From assembly GCA_963921795.1 (NCBI GenBank), contig OY997640.1, positions 14,805,781 to 14,869,780 of the forward strand: a DNA stretch of 64,000 nucleotides, in the 5' to 3' direction. The notes under the pieces are model-generated. The model did not search any database. It had not been told where the DNA came from and saw nothing but the letters and a program-made list of their open reading frames with translations. The translations under genes and the position numbers were made by a program. Source of the stretch: Nannobrachium achirus (lineage: Eukaryota; Chordata; Actinopteri; Myctophiformes; Myctophidae). Shown one piece after another: positions 40,919 to 50,639 of this stretch (positions within the stretch are counted from its first letter, which is position 1; every line of letters starts with the position of its first letter).

Positions 40919-42958
40919 ACTGCTTGAGGGTTTGGTGGGGTTGTGGGGGCATGCGACACGGGAGTGGGCTCCGGAGCAAAAAGAGCATACATGCAACAAT
41001 TTACAAGCGGACGAGTTACAGCCCTTGTCATTGAAATTATTGCACAGCATTTTTTGCCCGACAAATAGGATGGGGCGGCCTCGACGATCCCTATCCTGGG
41101 AGGAGGCTGGGAGTGCGGTGGGGCGTTGGGTTACGGGCTTAGCTGGGCGGGCCGTGAGCTGTGGGAGTTGTGTATGGGTTTGGGGTACCTGATAGGAAGA
41201 TGGCCGGGTGAAAGAGGTGGAGGTTGAGGGGCGGGAGGTGGCGAGGACGCAGGCTGAGGTGGGGTGGGCCGGGCAACTGCACAGGTCGCAAGCGACGGCG
41301 GTTCTGCCGGCAAAGAGCCGGCAGTACAGCTCGGAGTCCAGTGCCCCCCAGTAGGTCAGCTGGTTCGACTGCTGGAGTCGGGCTGCCGCCGTCGCTGCGA
41401 ACTGCCTGTGATAGTGGTAGAAAAGGGGCCCGGAGAAACGGATAGCTAGGTCCATGATTATTTGCAAATAATCATCCAGCTCCTGCCTGCGGTAGGGGAA
41501 AACGGAACAAATGACATTCCGGTAGAGGGAAAAAGCCAGGACGAATTCTGTGGGGGAGAGAATAGTGGGGTTAGTGGCTGAGTTGAGATCGCGGAGGGTG
41601 ATGGACACCCCTCCGCAATCTACGGTCCTGGCCTGGTGGGAGAAAGCAGAGGGTTTGATTAAAGCAGCTAGGTCCACGTCCGTACCCTGGAGAATCTGGA
41701 TGCGGAGTGCGTTTGACACCGGCATCGGGTTGGCGGAGATGGCCGACGGAGGTACGGGAGCGGGCAGGGCTGTGGAGAGGGAAAAAGCAAATTGAGGTAT
41801 GGGTGTGTGGACGTGGGCCTGGGCTACTGGTAGGTAGTTCAGGGGGACAGTTTGTAGCTGTGGGTTGAAGTAAGCGGCCTGGTTGGCCGTGGCGAGGGAG
41901 TGAAGAATGGGTGGTAGGGCCTGGGTTTGGGGAAAAGTGAGCTGATTAGCTGTGGGGGGGAGGGGGGCAGTTAAAGCCTGTTGAAAGAGAGTAGGCTGAT
42001 TAAGCATGGTGGGGGGAGGGGGAACAGTTTGGGCCTGGGTTTGGGAAAAAGTGAGCTGATTAGCTGTGGGGGGGAGGGGGGCAGTTAAAGCCTGTTGGAA
42101 GAGAGTAGGCTGATTAAGCATGGTGGAGGGAGGGAGGACAGATTGGCTCTGGGTCGTTAGACCCGTGGCCTGATTGCGGGGGGGAGGGGGGGGTGTTTGT
42201 GTGTGGCCGAGAATAATGGAAGATTGGACGGGGGTTTGGGTTTGTGCAGTCCCCTGTGCATACATGTTAAGTAAGTGCAGCAGTGGGTTGGAATACGTGG
42301 ATGGGGAAGAGTGAACAGTGGTTGCAGAGACGTTAGTAGTGACAGCGGGGGAAATGGCGGGGGAAGCGACGTGGCGAGTTTTACGAGGAGCTTTCCTAGG
42401 GGGTGGGCGGGACGGGGATTCCCCGGGGTTTCCCTCTGACACGCCTGTCGGTCCCGCGTCATCAACGTGCGACGGACCGGGCATGGAGGGATCTCGCATA
42501 GCATTACAGTATAGATCAAACAAAGTGGCTTTAACTGCAGCTCGGGGAAATGTTACGTTTAAACTAGTCAGGGCGTTCTGTAAGCCACGTATGGTCCAAT
42601 CATTAATGGCAATGGAGGGAGTGACTGACCTGGCAGATGGCACGGAGGTGGCAGAACGGCTCCTGGTGTACGGGCGAAGAGCGGAGGCGGCAGTGGAACG
42701 GTGAGTGGAGCGTGCTGGGGATGAATGGTGGCTCCGTGTAGGAGTGCTCCTCGGCCCGTGGTGAAGTTCCGCGGGGGTGGGGGTGAGGGCGGGTGGCGGC
42801 GCGGTGGTGGTGGAAGTTGCCGAAGTGGTGGTGGCGGTGGTGGTGATGGCGGTGGCAGCGACGGTGGCTCGCTGTCTGTCCAAAATGACTCGGAGGTCGA
42901 TGGTTGGAGGGATCTCGTCCTCCGAGGCATTGAGTTCCATTGGCTCATCTGGGTCCAT
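40916..42958 (-). CDS. Gag-like ORF1 of the Ngaro element
   Basis: 680 residues. N-terminus acidic then Thr/Ala/Pro-rich. A SAP-like block near residues 125-165 (INDWTIRGLQNALTSLNV, then VKATLFDLYCNAM) recurs in the relative at 48182-48503. The middle is Gln/Pro/Thr-rich with an internal repeat (TMLNQPTLFQQALTAPLPP, present twice). The C-terminus has a Cys/His cluster (CNNFNDKGCNSSACKLLHVC, then CSGAHSRVACPHNP), the zinc-binding end typical of DIRS-group Gag. It should coat element RNA. The M at 42958 lies about 120 bp inside the A1 border, a sensible start. Confidence 0.85.
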   Translation of the reverse strand: MDPDEPMELNASEDEIPPTIDLRVILDRQRATVAATAITTTATTTSATSTTTAPPPALTPTPAELHHGPRSTPTRSHHSSPARSTHRSTAASALRPYTRSRSATSVPSARSVTPSIAINDWTIRGLQNALTSLNVTFPRAAVKATLFDLYCNAMRDPSMPGPSHVDDAGPTGVSEGNPGESPSRPPPRKAPRKTRHVASPAISPAVTTNVSATTVHSSPSTYSNPLLHLLNMYAQGTAQTQTPVQSSIILGHTQTPPPPPRNQATGLTTQSQSVLPPSTMLNQPTLFQQALTAPLPPTANQLTFSQTQAQTVPPPPTMLNQPTLFQQALTAPLPPTANQLTFPQTQALPPILHSLATANQAAYFNPQLQTVPLNYLPVAQAHVHTPIPQFAFSLSTALPAPVPPSAISANPMPVSNALRIQILQGTDVDLAALIKPSAFSHQARTVDCGGVSITLRDLNSATNPTILSPTEFVLAFSLYRNVICSVFPYRRQELDDYLQIIMDLAIRFSGPLFYHYHRQFAATAAARLQQSNQLTYWGALDSELYCRLFAGRTAVACDLCSCPAHPTSACVLATSRPSTSTSFTRPSSYQVPQTHTQLPQLTARPAKPVTQRPTALPASSQDRDRRGRPILFVGQKMLCNNFNDKGCNSSACKLLHVCSFCSGAHSRVACPHNPTKPSSS

Positions 42959-43075
42959 CGTGGCGGATGGGTGATGAGAATGGTAGTAGTAGTAGTAGTA
43001 GTTTAATGTCGTTTAGGACAGGTTTTTGCGAAAACAAAGTTTCTCTTAGTACGAAGTACTGTTGCGTGGGTTCCC

Positions 43076-43293
43076 ATGCGAGAACTGAGCATGAAATGCT
43101 GCTGGCGAGGCCAGGTTTAAATGCAGCGCTTGATTGCTTGGTAGGAGGAGATAAGGGAGGGGTTGTTATCAGTGAGATCTGAGGCAGGTGAGGTAGGGAG
43201 GAGGAAGGTAGTTAGATTGGAGCGTTAGGGAAGGTAGGAGGTGGTTATCCGGTGTGGTCTGTACTCCTGAACTTTTGTTGTCTCCAACAGCAT
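43076..43293 (-). repeat. A1, 5' terminal split direct repeat and likely promoter
   Basis: 218 bp matching A2. In element orientation it lies upstream of Gag, so transcription must begin in or near it. The outer end is GCATG.. on plus (CAACAGCAT then host GTAGGGACG). Confidence 0.85.
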
Positions 43294-43488
43294 GTAGGGA
43301 CGCCATTCATCAGAGAAGATCGTAGACCCTATTCTGACATGGTGCAGAATTATCGGGAGAAGGTCTCCTCTGCGTCTTCTCTGGATGAGGCAGAAGACAG
43401 GCTTTGCTCTTTGGTTGGGCTTAACACCGACCATGCCGAACACCCAGCCCTTCTTTTGCCACGTCTCTCCCACTCTTCCTCTTGCATA
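43294..43488 (-). pseudogene. ISXO2-like transposase, N-terminal half of the split domain
   Basis: Exon start at a clear acceptor (TTTGTGTCATTACAG then TATGCAAG). The frame reads GETWQKKGWVFGMVGVKP, FCLIQRRRRGDLLPIILHHV and TIFSDEWRPY, where it meets the Ngaro element; SDEW holds the second catalytic Asp. The next codons are at 36439 and read on in phase. The exon with the first Asp (usually VEIDE) is not found; it may lie to the right, beyond the intron. Confidence 0.8.
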
Positions 43489-43753
43489 CTGTAATGACAC
43501 AAACCATTAAAGGAAAACATGTACTCTATTGATATTTTGAGAAATTCGGGTTGTGCCTGATTTAGATTTGTGCTCTGGGTTGTTAAAAATGTTTGAGATC
43601 CATTGATCTCAAGGCGCTAGACTAGTAAACTAGACTCATCCTGTCTTCTGAATCGAATTTATTGAGTCGAATCAGGAGGCAGGATGATTTGAACAGCTGT
43701 GGGAGATGTATATGAATGCCATGGAAATAAATACCTAATGTAATATATATAGG

Positions 43754-43788
<35 letters not shown>

Positions 43789-44871
43789 TTAAAGAAATAG
43801 GCATGTGCAGGTGGTATGAATGTGTGTGAATGTGAATGTCTTTGTCTTTATGTATTATATGTAAAAAACAAGAAAAAACAATAAAAATATATTTAAAAAA
43901 AAGAAGGCAGGATGAGTCTGGTTTTACGAGGCTATCAATGAGCTTCAAATGGAGAAGATAGGAAACATGTTAACAAGTGAAACACTTTAGGACTTACTTT
44001 TGTTTTACTTGGACATACAGTGTCCTGGGCATACAGTGTCAAATAGACAGAGCTAGTTGTTACATTACACATAACATTGACAGTGCAGAACCACAATAAT
44101 AAACAACAGAAAATAAAACTTTGACAGTGCAAGTCTTTGAATTAAATAGAAAATAAAAATATACTTGATAAGATTAAAATGTTTAATATGGTATAGATAT
44201 CATTTTCAGTGTTAAAAGTCAATGCCATGATGTTTTGAACAAATAACTAACGCAGGAGAATGACGCTGAGAGATGCCAATCAGGTCAAAATGCCCAGGAC
44301 ACTGGATAACGAATTGATAATGCCAATCCATGCCTTGTCCTTCTCTTTACTGGGCCCACGACAACATGAAAACATCTGATATCTATTGTTATGTTCTACA
44401 TTGTTATTTTCTATTGGCCAATGAAAGTCTTCTATGCTGTGTACACTCAACTATATATGTGAAATTATTATGCTTTGTACTGAGAGAGCTACGATGGGTG
44501 ATTTTGCTCTACTGTACTTGCTACAATTTGAACTCTGAACTATATTTTCAATACATCTAATAGAAAAACGGACTCGTACACTGTGTGGGCTCCTTTTATT
44601 GTGTGAGACTCTAACTGTGATTTTATTCTGTGGAGAGAAGCTGAGTCTTCTTGTGAAAGGATAACATTCTGAAGAAATTACAAATATGGGAATAATCCAT
44701 CAATACTCTTACTCAAAATCCATAACATTGAACATGAAAGTGAGGTATTCTTGCACAGTGCAAATTTGGCATAACATTGAACATAAAAAATAGTGCAAAT
44801 TATGTATACACATTGGAAAAACTTAAAGTAAGCATTATTTAACACTGCTATTTTAAAGTTTTTATTAAGAT
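43489..44871. other. no gene seen; TA microsatellite
   Basis: AT-rich with (TA)n at about 43740-43787. This is probably intronic to the ISXO2 gene or intergenic. No frame is convincing. Confidence 0.4.
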
Positions 44872-46189
44872 CTAAAATGAATTACCCCACTTGTAGTCAC
44901 ATGTAGCCTCTTTATCCAACTTTTTTTCCCCCTTCCCCCTGAACGTCTTGGACTTCTTTGAGCGGGACTTCTTCCCCTTGCTCTTCTTCTTCTTCCTCCT
45001 TCCATTGGAACTGGAGGAGCTGGAACTGGAACTTGCGGTGGGACTGTAGCTGGAGTCTGTGTCAGAGATGGTGTATTCGTCTCCGGAACTCTCCACAGAG
45101 ACGGCGGCAGCCTCTCCGTTTTTTTTTTTTTTTTGGCACGCACTGTATACAGAAAATGAAATATGAACCACATAAGACAAATCAGGATTTATTTTACTCT
45201 ACCACCTTTAAAAACAAAACTACAGTATACAAAACAAGGTAATTACACCAATGGTTCTCAAACTTTAGGATCATGCCATATCATGCCATATGTTGTGTTT
45301 ACTTTAATTTAGTTTCTCCAAATATATATTGCGTTCAGATGGACCAATAGCCTTTCGGTAATTGGTGTTCATCTTTACGATTCTGGGTCCAACTCTGTAC
45401 AGAACCTCCTTAAACTGGGTCGAAAGTACTGGGAGAACCGCTCCCCATCCAGCCGAAACTCTCGTATACGAGCCTACGGTACTCTCCCCTTTCAGTCCAA
45501 CCCTGGAGGATGGGGTGAACCCAGAATCTCCGGGGTGGCCGCTCACATACCATTTCACGGGTCCGCCGAATCGCCGATGATGCATGAGCGCGATGACCAA
45601 CAGAAATCTTCATCAGTCTGACCGGTGATCTGCAGCATTGGAATGGGAGGGCCTTCTTTCTGCCCTGGTACGTCAAAATGGCGGCGTAATGTTATCTCTA
45701 TGAAAAGAGTACGGCCTTCTCCTGTCAGTACCATGACGACACCTGGTGGGTGTACAACTGGCATGCCTCTGCATGGGTCCAGGACCACAGGTACGAGAAG
45801 TAAGGGTTGGTCAGCCAGGCCATCATCACCATACACGTTTGATAAGGGCTTTATTTGTTGTGGCATCATCTCGATGATTTTCTGTGACAACGGATACATT
45901 TTTCCTGGTGGGGGTTCCCCCCGTAAAAGTATTTGTTGTGGCATCATCTCGATGATTTTCTGTGACAACGGATCAATTTTTCCTGGTGGGGGTTCCCCCC
46001 GTAAAAATAAAAGTCTCTCTCCTCTCCCTGGCAGCGTTTTTTGCCTTTGATTTCAGGTGTTTTTCTTTTTTTTTTCAGCACGATTTCAAGCTGGGGACAT
46101 AACATGTATACTGTATTCCCGCATAACCACTGAAATGGTACACACCTCGTCCCAAGCCAATTATTCAGAATCTCTGGGGCGGCGTTCAC
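44872..46189 (-). pseudogene. unassigned coding island with an internal duplication
   Basis: Minus strand, right to left. 45555-46010: LRGEPPPGKIDPLSQKIIEM then MPQQI, repeated (75-bp tandem duplication), then NVYGDDGLADQPLLLVPVVL, PPGVVMVLTGEGRTLFIEIT, LRRHFDVPGQKEGPPIP. After one frame change near 45590: GGPVKWYVSGHPGDSGFTPS, GSYTRVSAGWGAVLPVLSTQ. A following exon (44872-45140, acceptor CTGTATACAG) has SVESSGDEYTISDTDSSYSP, a Ser run and a Lys-rich end. The pieces look like one protein of over 350 residues. I do not recognise it. It may belong to an uncharacterised mobile element. Confidence 0.4.
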
Positions 46190-46459
46190 GTTGCCATTTC
46201 ACGGGTATCTCTGATATCTCTGCATGGGATCTATAATGACATATAGGATACAGTACCAAACAACCTTCGCCATTTTAACTGAGAAAAATTGTTTTCTCAG
46301 TAAACAAACCAACATAACGTTTAAGTGAATAGTGGGTATATGCACATTTCTAAAGTGACAATTGACACCCACATTACGGGTGCAATTGAAGGACCTTTTA
46401 ATACCTCTAAAAGGAGAAATTAAACATTGTCCAAATTGTCAATTAGAGGCAGAAATTGT

Positions 46460-46506
46460 GAAAATAGCCGATCTACATGCTCACAACGCCTCGCGCTGCT
46501 ATTTTC
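46460..46506. repeat. palindromic mini-foldback, deleted copy i
   Basis: The left arm GAAAATAGCCGATCTACATG and GCTCACAACGCC are kept, then the copy jumps to the outer right end GCTATTTTC. Confidence 0.65.
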
Positions 46507-46968
46507 ACAATATAACCGTGTTATACAAAATGTAATGCCTCAACTCTTAGTGCTCATCAGGGTGGGGGTGGGGGTGGGGGGGAGATCAGCTGGAGATCAG
46601 AGTGGCTATTCAATAATGCAGGGGGCACACAATCTGTCACAGCTCCACCGCCTGTGTATAGGGAGGTGTTATCCCACAAAGTGTGCCTTGACTTGTTAAC
46701 ATTATCGACTGTTGTTGCCCGGTGATGAGTGATATGGGCAAGTATTGGCATTTATTCTTATTATGAAAGTGGAATTACAGATAGTGTGCGTACACTGTAT
46801 ACATCATGGTCATGAGCAGATAGCTGAAACCATGTCCCACATCTTAAATGGTTGCCATGGCATGTATACAGGGGGCCTCTAAGTGTGACAGAATAGTGGA
46901 GTGTCAGTGTTCATGTCCTTTGTACAAGGTGTTCTTGTACTTACCTCACACCACACATTTGAATTGTA

Positions 46969-46975
<7 letters not shown>

Positions 46976-47031
<56 letters not shown>
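46976..47031 (+). repeat. (TG)n microsatellite
   Basis: Pure TG, about 56 bp. Confidence 0.95.
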
Positions 47032-47033
<2 letters not shown>

Positions 47034-47543
47034 ACATGTTTCTGTATGAGCTTGTATGACCATATGTATTTGTATTGTGTCATAGTGCACCGGGTTCGAG
47101 GGGCAGAGCGGAGCGGGCACCTGGGACACAGACACAGGCTGTTTCACTAGTAAGAGACCACACCTCCGCTTAAGTTGAACACGTTTATTAAACAAAGTGA
47201 ACATGGATGTTGAGGTGTATGAGGTGTGATGATGATGATGGAGCCCGGGATAGGGTGAGACTCAGTATGGGGGTAGTCTCTGGAGTGACGGCACGGATGC
47301 TCTGCTCGGGAGCTGTCTGAGGCCTCTGCTCCAATACTCCCCGGTTTATATTTACCTGTCGTCGAGGAGGGTGTGGAGCTGCTGGAGTCTGAGCGGAGGA
47401 AGAAAGGCGAGCTGTAGAGCTGGAGCGTAGGGCTCGGGGGGGCTGAGCTGGACGAGCAGTGGCGGGAGCTGAGCTGGTGCAGTGGTGGTTGGCGGTGCGG
47501 TGGATGGCCATAACCGCTCTATAGTCAAGTAAAAATGAAGCTG

Positions 47544-48167
47544 AGGTTGGAAAAAATTGTGTTATTTAGTTTTTCAACTGATTCTGACAGGAAATTAGGT
47601 CTACTAGCCAGGATAAAAAATCTACCATAATCTGCTCACTGCAAATACCCACAGTGGCCAAATCAAGTTGGGCTCCCATCGACTTTCTATACAGGAGGAA
47701 AATACCCAGAAAAAAAATCCGCTTTAAGTAGGATGTGAGGGGTCTAACTAGGGGTTTGTCATGATGCTGAATCCATTGCAAGCATTTGTTTTGCACAAAA
47801 AACATTCATTGGCCCCAGAAAACGCCCACAAAACTGATGAAAAGTGATGACTCGTCACTTTTCATCACTAAACCATCATTTTCTGGGGCCATTTTTAGCC
47901 CAAGGAATGTGTTTTGTGCAAAACAAATGCTTGCAATGGATTCAGCATCATGACAAACCCCTAGTTAGACCCCTCACATCCTACTTAAAGCAGATTTTTT
48001 TCTGGCTGTTTTCCTCCTGTATAGAAAGTCGATGGGAGCCCAACTTGATTTGGCCACTGTGGGTATTTGCAGTGAGCAGATTATGGTAGATTTTTTATCC
48101 TGGCTAGTAGACCTAATTTCCTGTCAGAATCAGTTGAGAAACTAAATAACACAATTTTTTCCAACCT
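47544..48167. mobile_element. 624-bp foldback element inside the Ngaro relative
   Basis: Left arm AGGTTGGAAAAAATTGTGTT, right arm its complement ending AATTTTTTCCAACCT. The arms pair over about 300 bp to a centre at AAAAGTGATGACTCGTCACT (about 47845). A few indels separate the arms, including an ACATTC/ACACATTC region near the centre. No target duplication recognised. Confidence 0.85.
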
Positions 48168-48181
48168 GAGTGGATTTTTTT

Positions 48182-48503
48182 CCTAGAATTACTAGACTAC
48201 TAAACAAAGCTGCCTTGCGGTCCGTCCTAGCAAATGGAATACCGGCCGCCATTAAGACATCCTGGAGACCGGCGACAGTCCAGTGAGAAATGGTCTGCAG
48301 AGGAAAATCTAGTCCCTGCAATGCGGATGGCCGCCGGTTGCATGTGCATCTCGGTGTGAGGTGGATGGCTGGCTAGGAACGATGACGGCCGGCTGCGATG
48401 GTGGAAAGTCCGCTGCGCTAGAACGGCTGCTTTCAGCAACTGAAAAGAGCGACGCGTCGGAAAACAGCTCGTCGTCGAATGCGTTGTCAAAAAGCTCGTC
48501 CAT
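48182..48503 (-). pseudogene. Gag N-terminus of the Ngaro relative
   Basis: MDELFDNAFDDELFSDASLF, then SVAESSRSSAADFPPSQPAV. After a frame change near 48310, LQTISHWTVAGLQDVLMAAG, then DRKAALFSSLVILGKK. The last part aligns with the SAP-like block of the large element (INDWTIRGLQNALTSLNV ... VKATLFDLYCN), with W, GLQ and K-A-LF in the same places. It is cut off by the foldback. Confidence 0.65.
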
Positions 48504-48879
48504 GGTGCATGGCCTCGAGCCCGAGCCTACTACTTTACACTTATAAAACGTATAAACTTAAATAACAAAAAAAAAAAAGTTTATTAACTAAATTAGCAAA
48601 CGATGCTTGGAAGACAAATAATTTAACTTTGAGACAAAGAATTTAGCTTTGAAATGCGAGTGAACTTGAAATACAAGCAACAAACACTGTTTCGTTTGAG
48701 ACCTACTTTTGCAGATACAAACTGGTAGGGGAGGCAAACACAGGTGCTTTCATACTGTGGAGATTGCGAAGTGGATTGGCCAGGAGATAGTGAGGCAAGT
48801 GTATGTGATAAGGTGATTGTGACCGGGGAGTGGCAAGGATGAGCAGAGGTGGGTCTCCACTCCTGAACCTACGTTGCAT

Positions 48880-50639
48880 GCAACTACATAAGTCATGTTC
48901 AATGGAAGCCAATGACAGGAAGATAAAAAACCAACGCTCGAAAGGGCTACAAAAAGCCATACAAAAACAGCTGATCTAGATTTAACAGTTCCAATGACAT
49001 GTCGGTGAAGCATCAATCTGGGACTGCAGAGTGGCACATGCTCAGGGACCCCCTCCAGGGACCCCTGGAGGTATCGCAGAGCTCTGGGGACCCCCTAGCG
49101 GTGCCGCGCCGCCTCCTGCTGGAAAAATGACCCCTCCAACGGAGCTGCAGTCCCAGGCCGAGGCCCCGAAGTTGGATAGGAGTAGAGCGGCGGCCGCCTG
49201 GTTCTCCAGAGCCATAATCCACAGTCATATCGCCAGGGGTCCCTGGAGGTGGTCCCCGGGGGTGGTCCCCCACTCTGCAGTCTGAGGCCAAGGCCCCAGA
49301 GTCGGATGCGAGTGAAGGCCCCTTGCGCCTGGTTCCCAAGTCTCAATTTCCCCCTCTTGCCCTGGATCCTTGGTATCCTTCCCCTAATATGAGCACTCGT
49401 GCTGGGCATACAATTTACCGAAAAAAGTAGATCTACAAACCCCCCCCCCCCTCCCATGTAGGCTCATATGAATTAATATATTAAGTAACACCCTTAACTA
49501 ATAGTGTAAGTAATGATGAATTCCTTGTACTTCATCATGAATTGAAGCTTAATAAATGCTTAATAAATAAAAAAGTAATGTAATAGTAATAGTTAACTAA
49601 TGTATTAGTCAAGTAATACTTTCAATTCTTTTTTTTGAGGTTATGAGAAAGTGTTATCCATTATTATACACTTATGTTGCTGCTGTTCCACATATATTGA
49701 CCGATTGAATGAATCACAGATTTGAGGTTTTATCCATTTGCTTTTATGACATTTCTGAGACCATGATTCATGTTTAAATTGTGTTAGATGCTTCGAAACA
49801 CATGTACTCCATTTGTTAGTGTTGGCATACACTTTAATCTTAGCTGATCTACAAAGATCATCTATTTTCGCTGCGCGACATGCTGCCATAGAAGACATGA
49901 TGGCTTAAAAAAATAAAATAAAAAAATAAAAAGGAAACATTTTATAAGACGTGCAGGCCACATTTTGGAATCCTTTATCTGAGAATTTTAGAATATATGC
50001 TTTTGTCAAAAAATATCAATCAATCAATATACAAACAAGTGTCACTGCAAACCTTTGCCAGTCCACTCCAAATAGTCTGAAACGCGCTCCCGTGGGCTTT
50101 ATGGGAGCACAGATCCGCTGCAGCGTCTCCTCCCGCATCCGTAGACGGGTGCTACGTCCCGGTCGGACCTCGGGACCCAAATCCCATTGGTTCCTATGGG
50201 AGAGTTGAAAAATGGCAGCCGTTGCACATGTGCAACGCCTCCCATTTTTCATCAGTTACACAGAGCCCTTACAGGAGGCTTAGCTCGGGTTCTAGTGGGC
50301 ATAGAGACAAACAGGAAAAACCTGCTCGGTCTGCTTGCCGAGACAAACGAGACAGGCCTGCTTACCTATACACTAACGCTACTCCAGCGCCAACTAGTGG
50401 CCGTCTTTACACTCAAACAATTAAAAAAAAACAATGACAAATAATCAAAAACAATATTTTTTAGTTTTTTCCACACACACTTTAAGCAACATTAGAACTA
50501 ATGCAAACTAAAAAAAGAGATAGATCGTTAAAAAAAAAACAGAAGTTATTGCCTAGGAGTTTAACTATTGCAAACTAAAGATAGAAATATACATATCCTT
50601 TAAAAAATAGAAGAAAAAAAAAGAACAGAAATTAGGGTC
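48880..50639. other. no gene seen
   Basis: 49020-49330 holds two diverged tandem copies of a unit with GAGGCCCC(G/A)(G/A)AGT and CCAGGGACCCCTGGAGG palindromes. A degenerate mini-foldback lies at 49838-49880. 50150-50260 forms a loose hairpin (AAAAATGGCAGCCGTTGCAC and CAACGCCTCCCATTTTT). No coding. Confidence 0.4.
49838..49880. repeat. palindromic mini-foldback, degenerate copy j
   Basis: TTAGCTGATCTACAAAGATC and CATCTATTTTCGC. Arms only; the centre is lost. Confidence 0.4.

Larger units (their letters stand above)
36440..43293 (-). mobile_element. complete Ngaro-type (DIRS order) tyrosine-recombinase retrotransposon
   Basis: In element order (minus strand): A1 (43293-43076), Gag, RT-RNase H, tyrosine recombinase, B1 (about 38304-37537), A2 (37536-37319), B2 (about 37215-36440). 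This A1-ORFs-B1-A2-B2 arrangement of split direct repeats defines Ngaro/PAT-like elements. They integrate a circular DNA by a tyrosine recombinase and leave no target duplication, as seen here. I see no DAM-methylase domain after RNase H, which favours Ngaro over PAT/DIRS1. Boundaries are fixed by the A2/B1 junction CAGCAT/TTCACTAG and by the frame of the interrupted ISXO2 gene. All three reading frames are long, so the copy is young. Confidence 0.9.
46190..47142. other. no gene seen
   Basis: Contains mini-foldback copy i, a (GGGGGT)-rich run near 46560 and a (TG)n tract at 46976-47031. Nothing coding. Confidence 0.45.
47143..48879 (-). mobile_element. shrunken relative of the Ngaro element
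   Basis: Left terminus TTCACTAGTAAGAGACCACA matches the Ngaro B2 end TTCACTAGTAAAGACCACAC. Right terminus GGTCTCCACTCCTGAACCTA and GTTGCAT resembles A1 (GGTCTGTACTCCTGAAC ... GCAT). Between them only the start of Gag (48182-48503) and a Pro/Ser-rich piece remain, so RT and recombinase have been deleted. A foldback element (47544-48167) has been inserted. Confidence 0.7.

Noticed and set aside
40493..41192. Plus-strand open frames over the Ngaro ORFs (for example 40536-41192)
   Set aside because: They mirror the strongly biased coding strand of Gag and RT on the minus strand and show no domain.
45121..45134. Poly(T) run as the tail of a processed pseudogene
   Set aside because: It lies inside the Lys-rich start of an exon-like frame after an acceptor, and no target duplication was found around it.
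49013..49457. Gly/Arg-rich frames on the minus strand
   Set aside because: GC-rich tandem repeats give open frames on both strands. No splice context or family.
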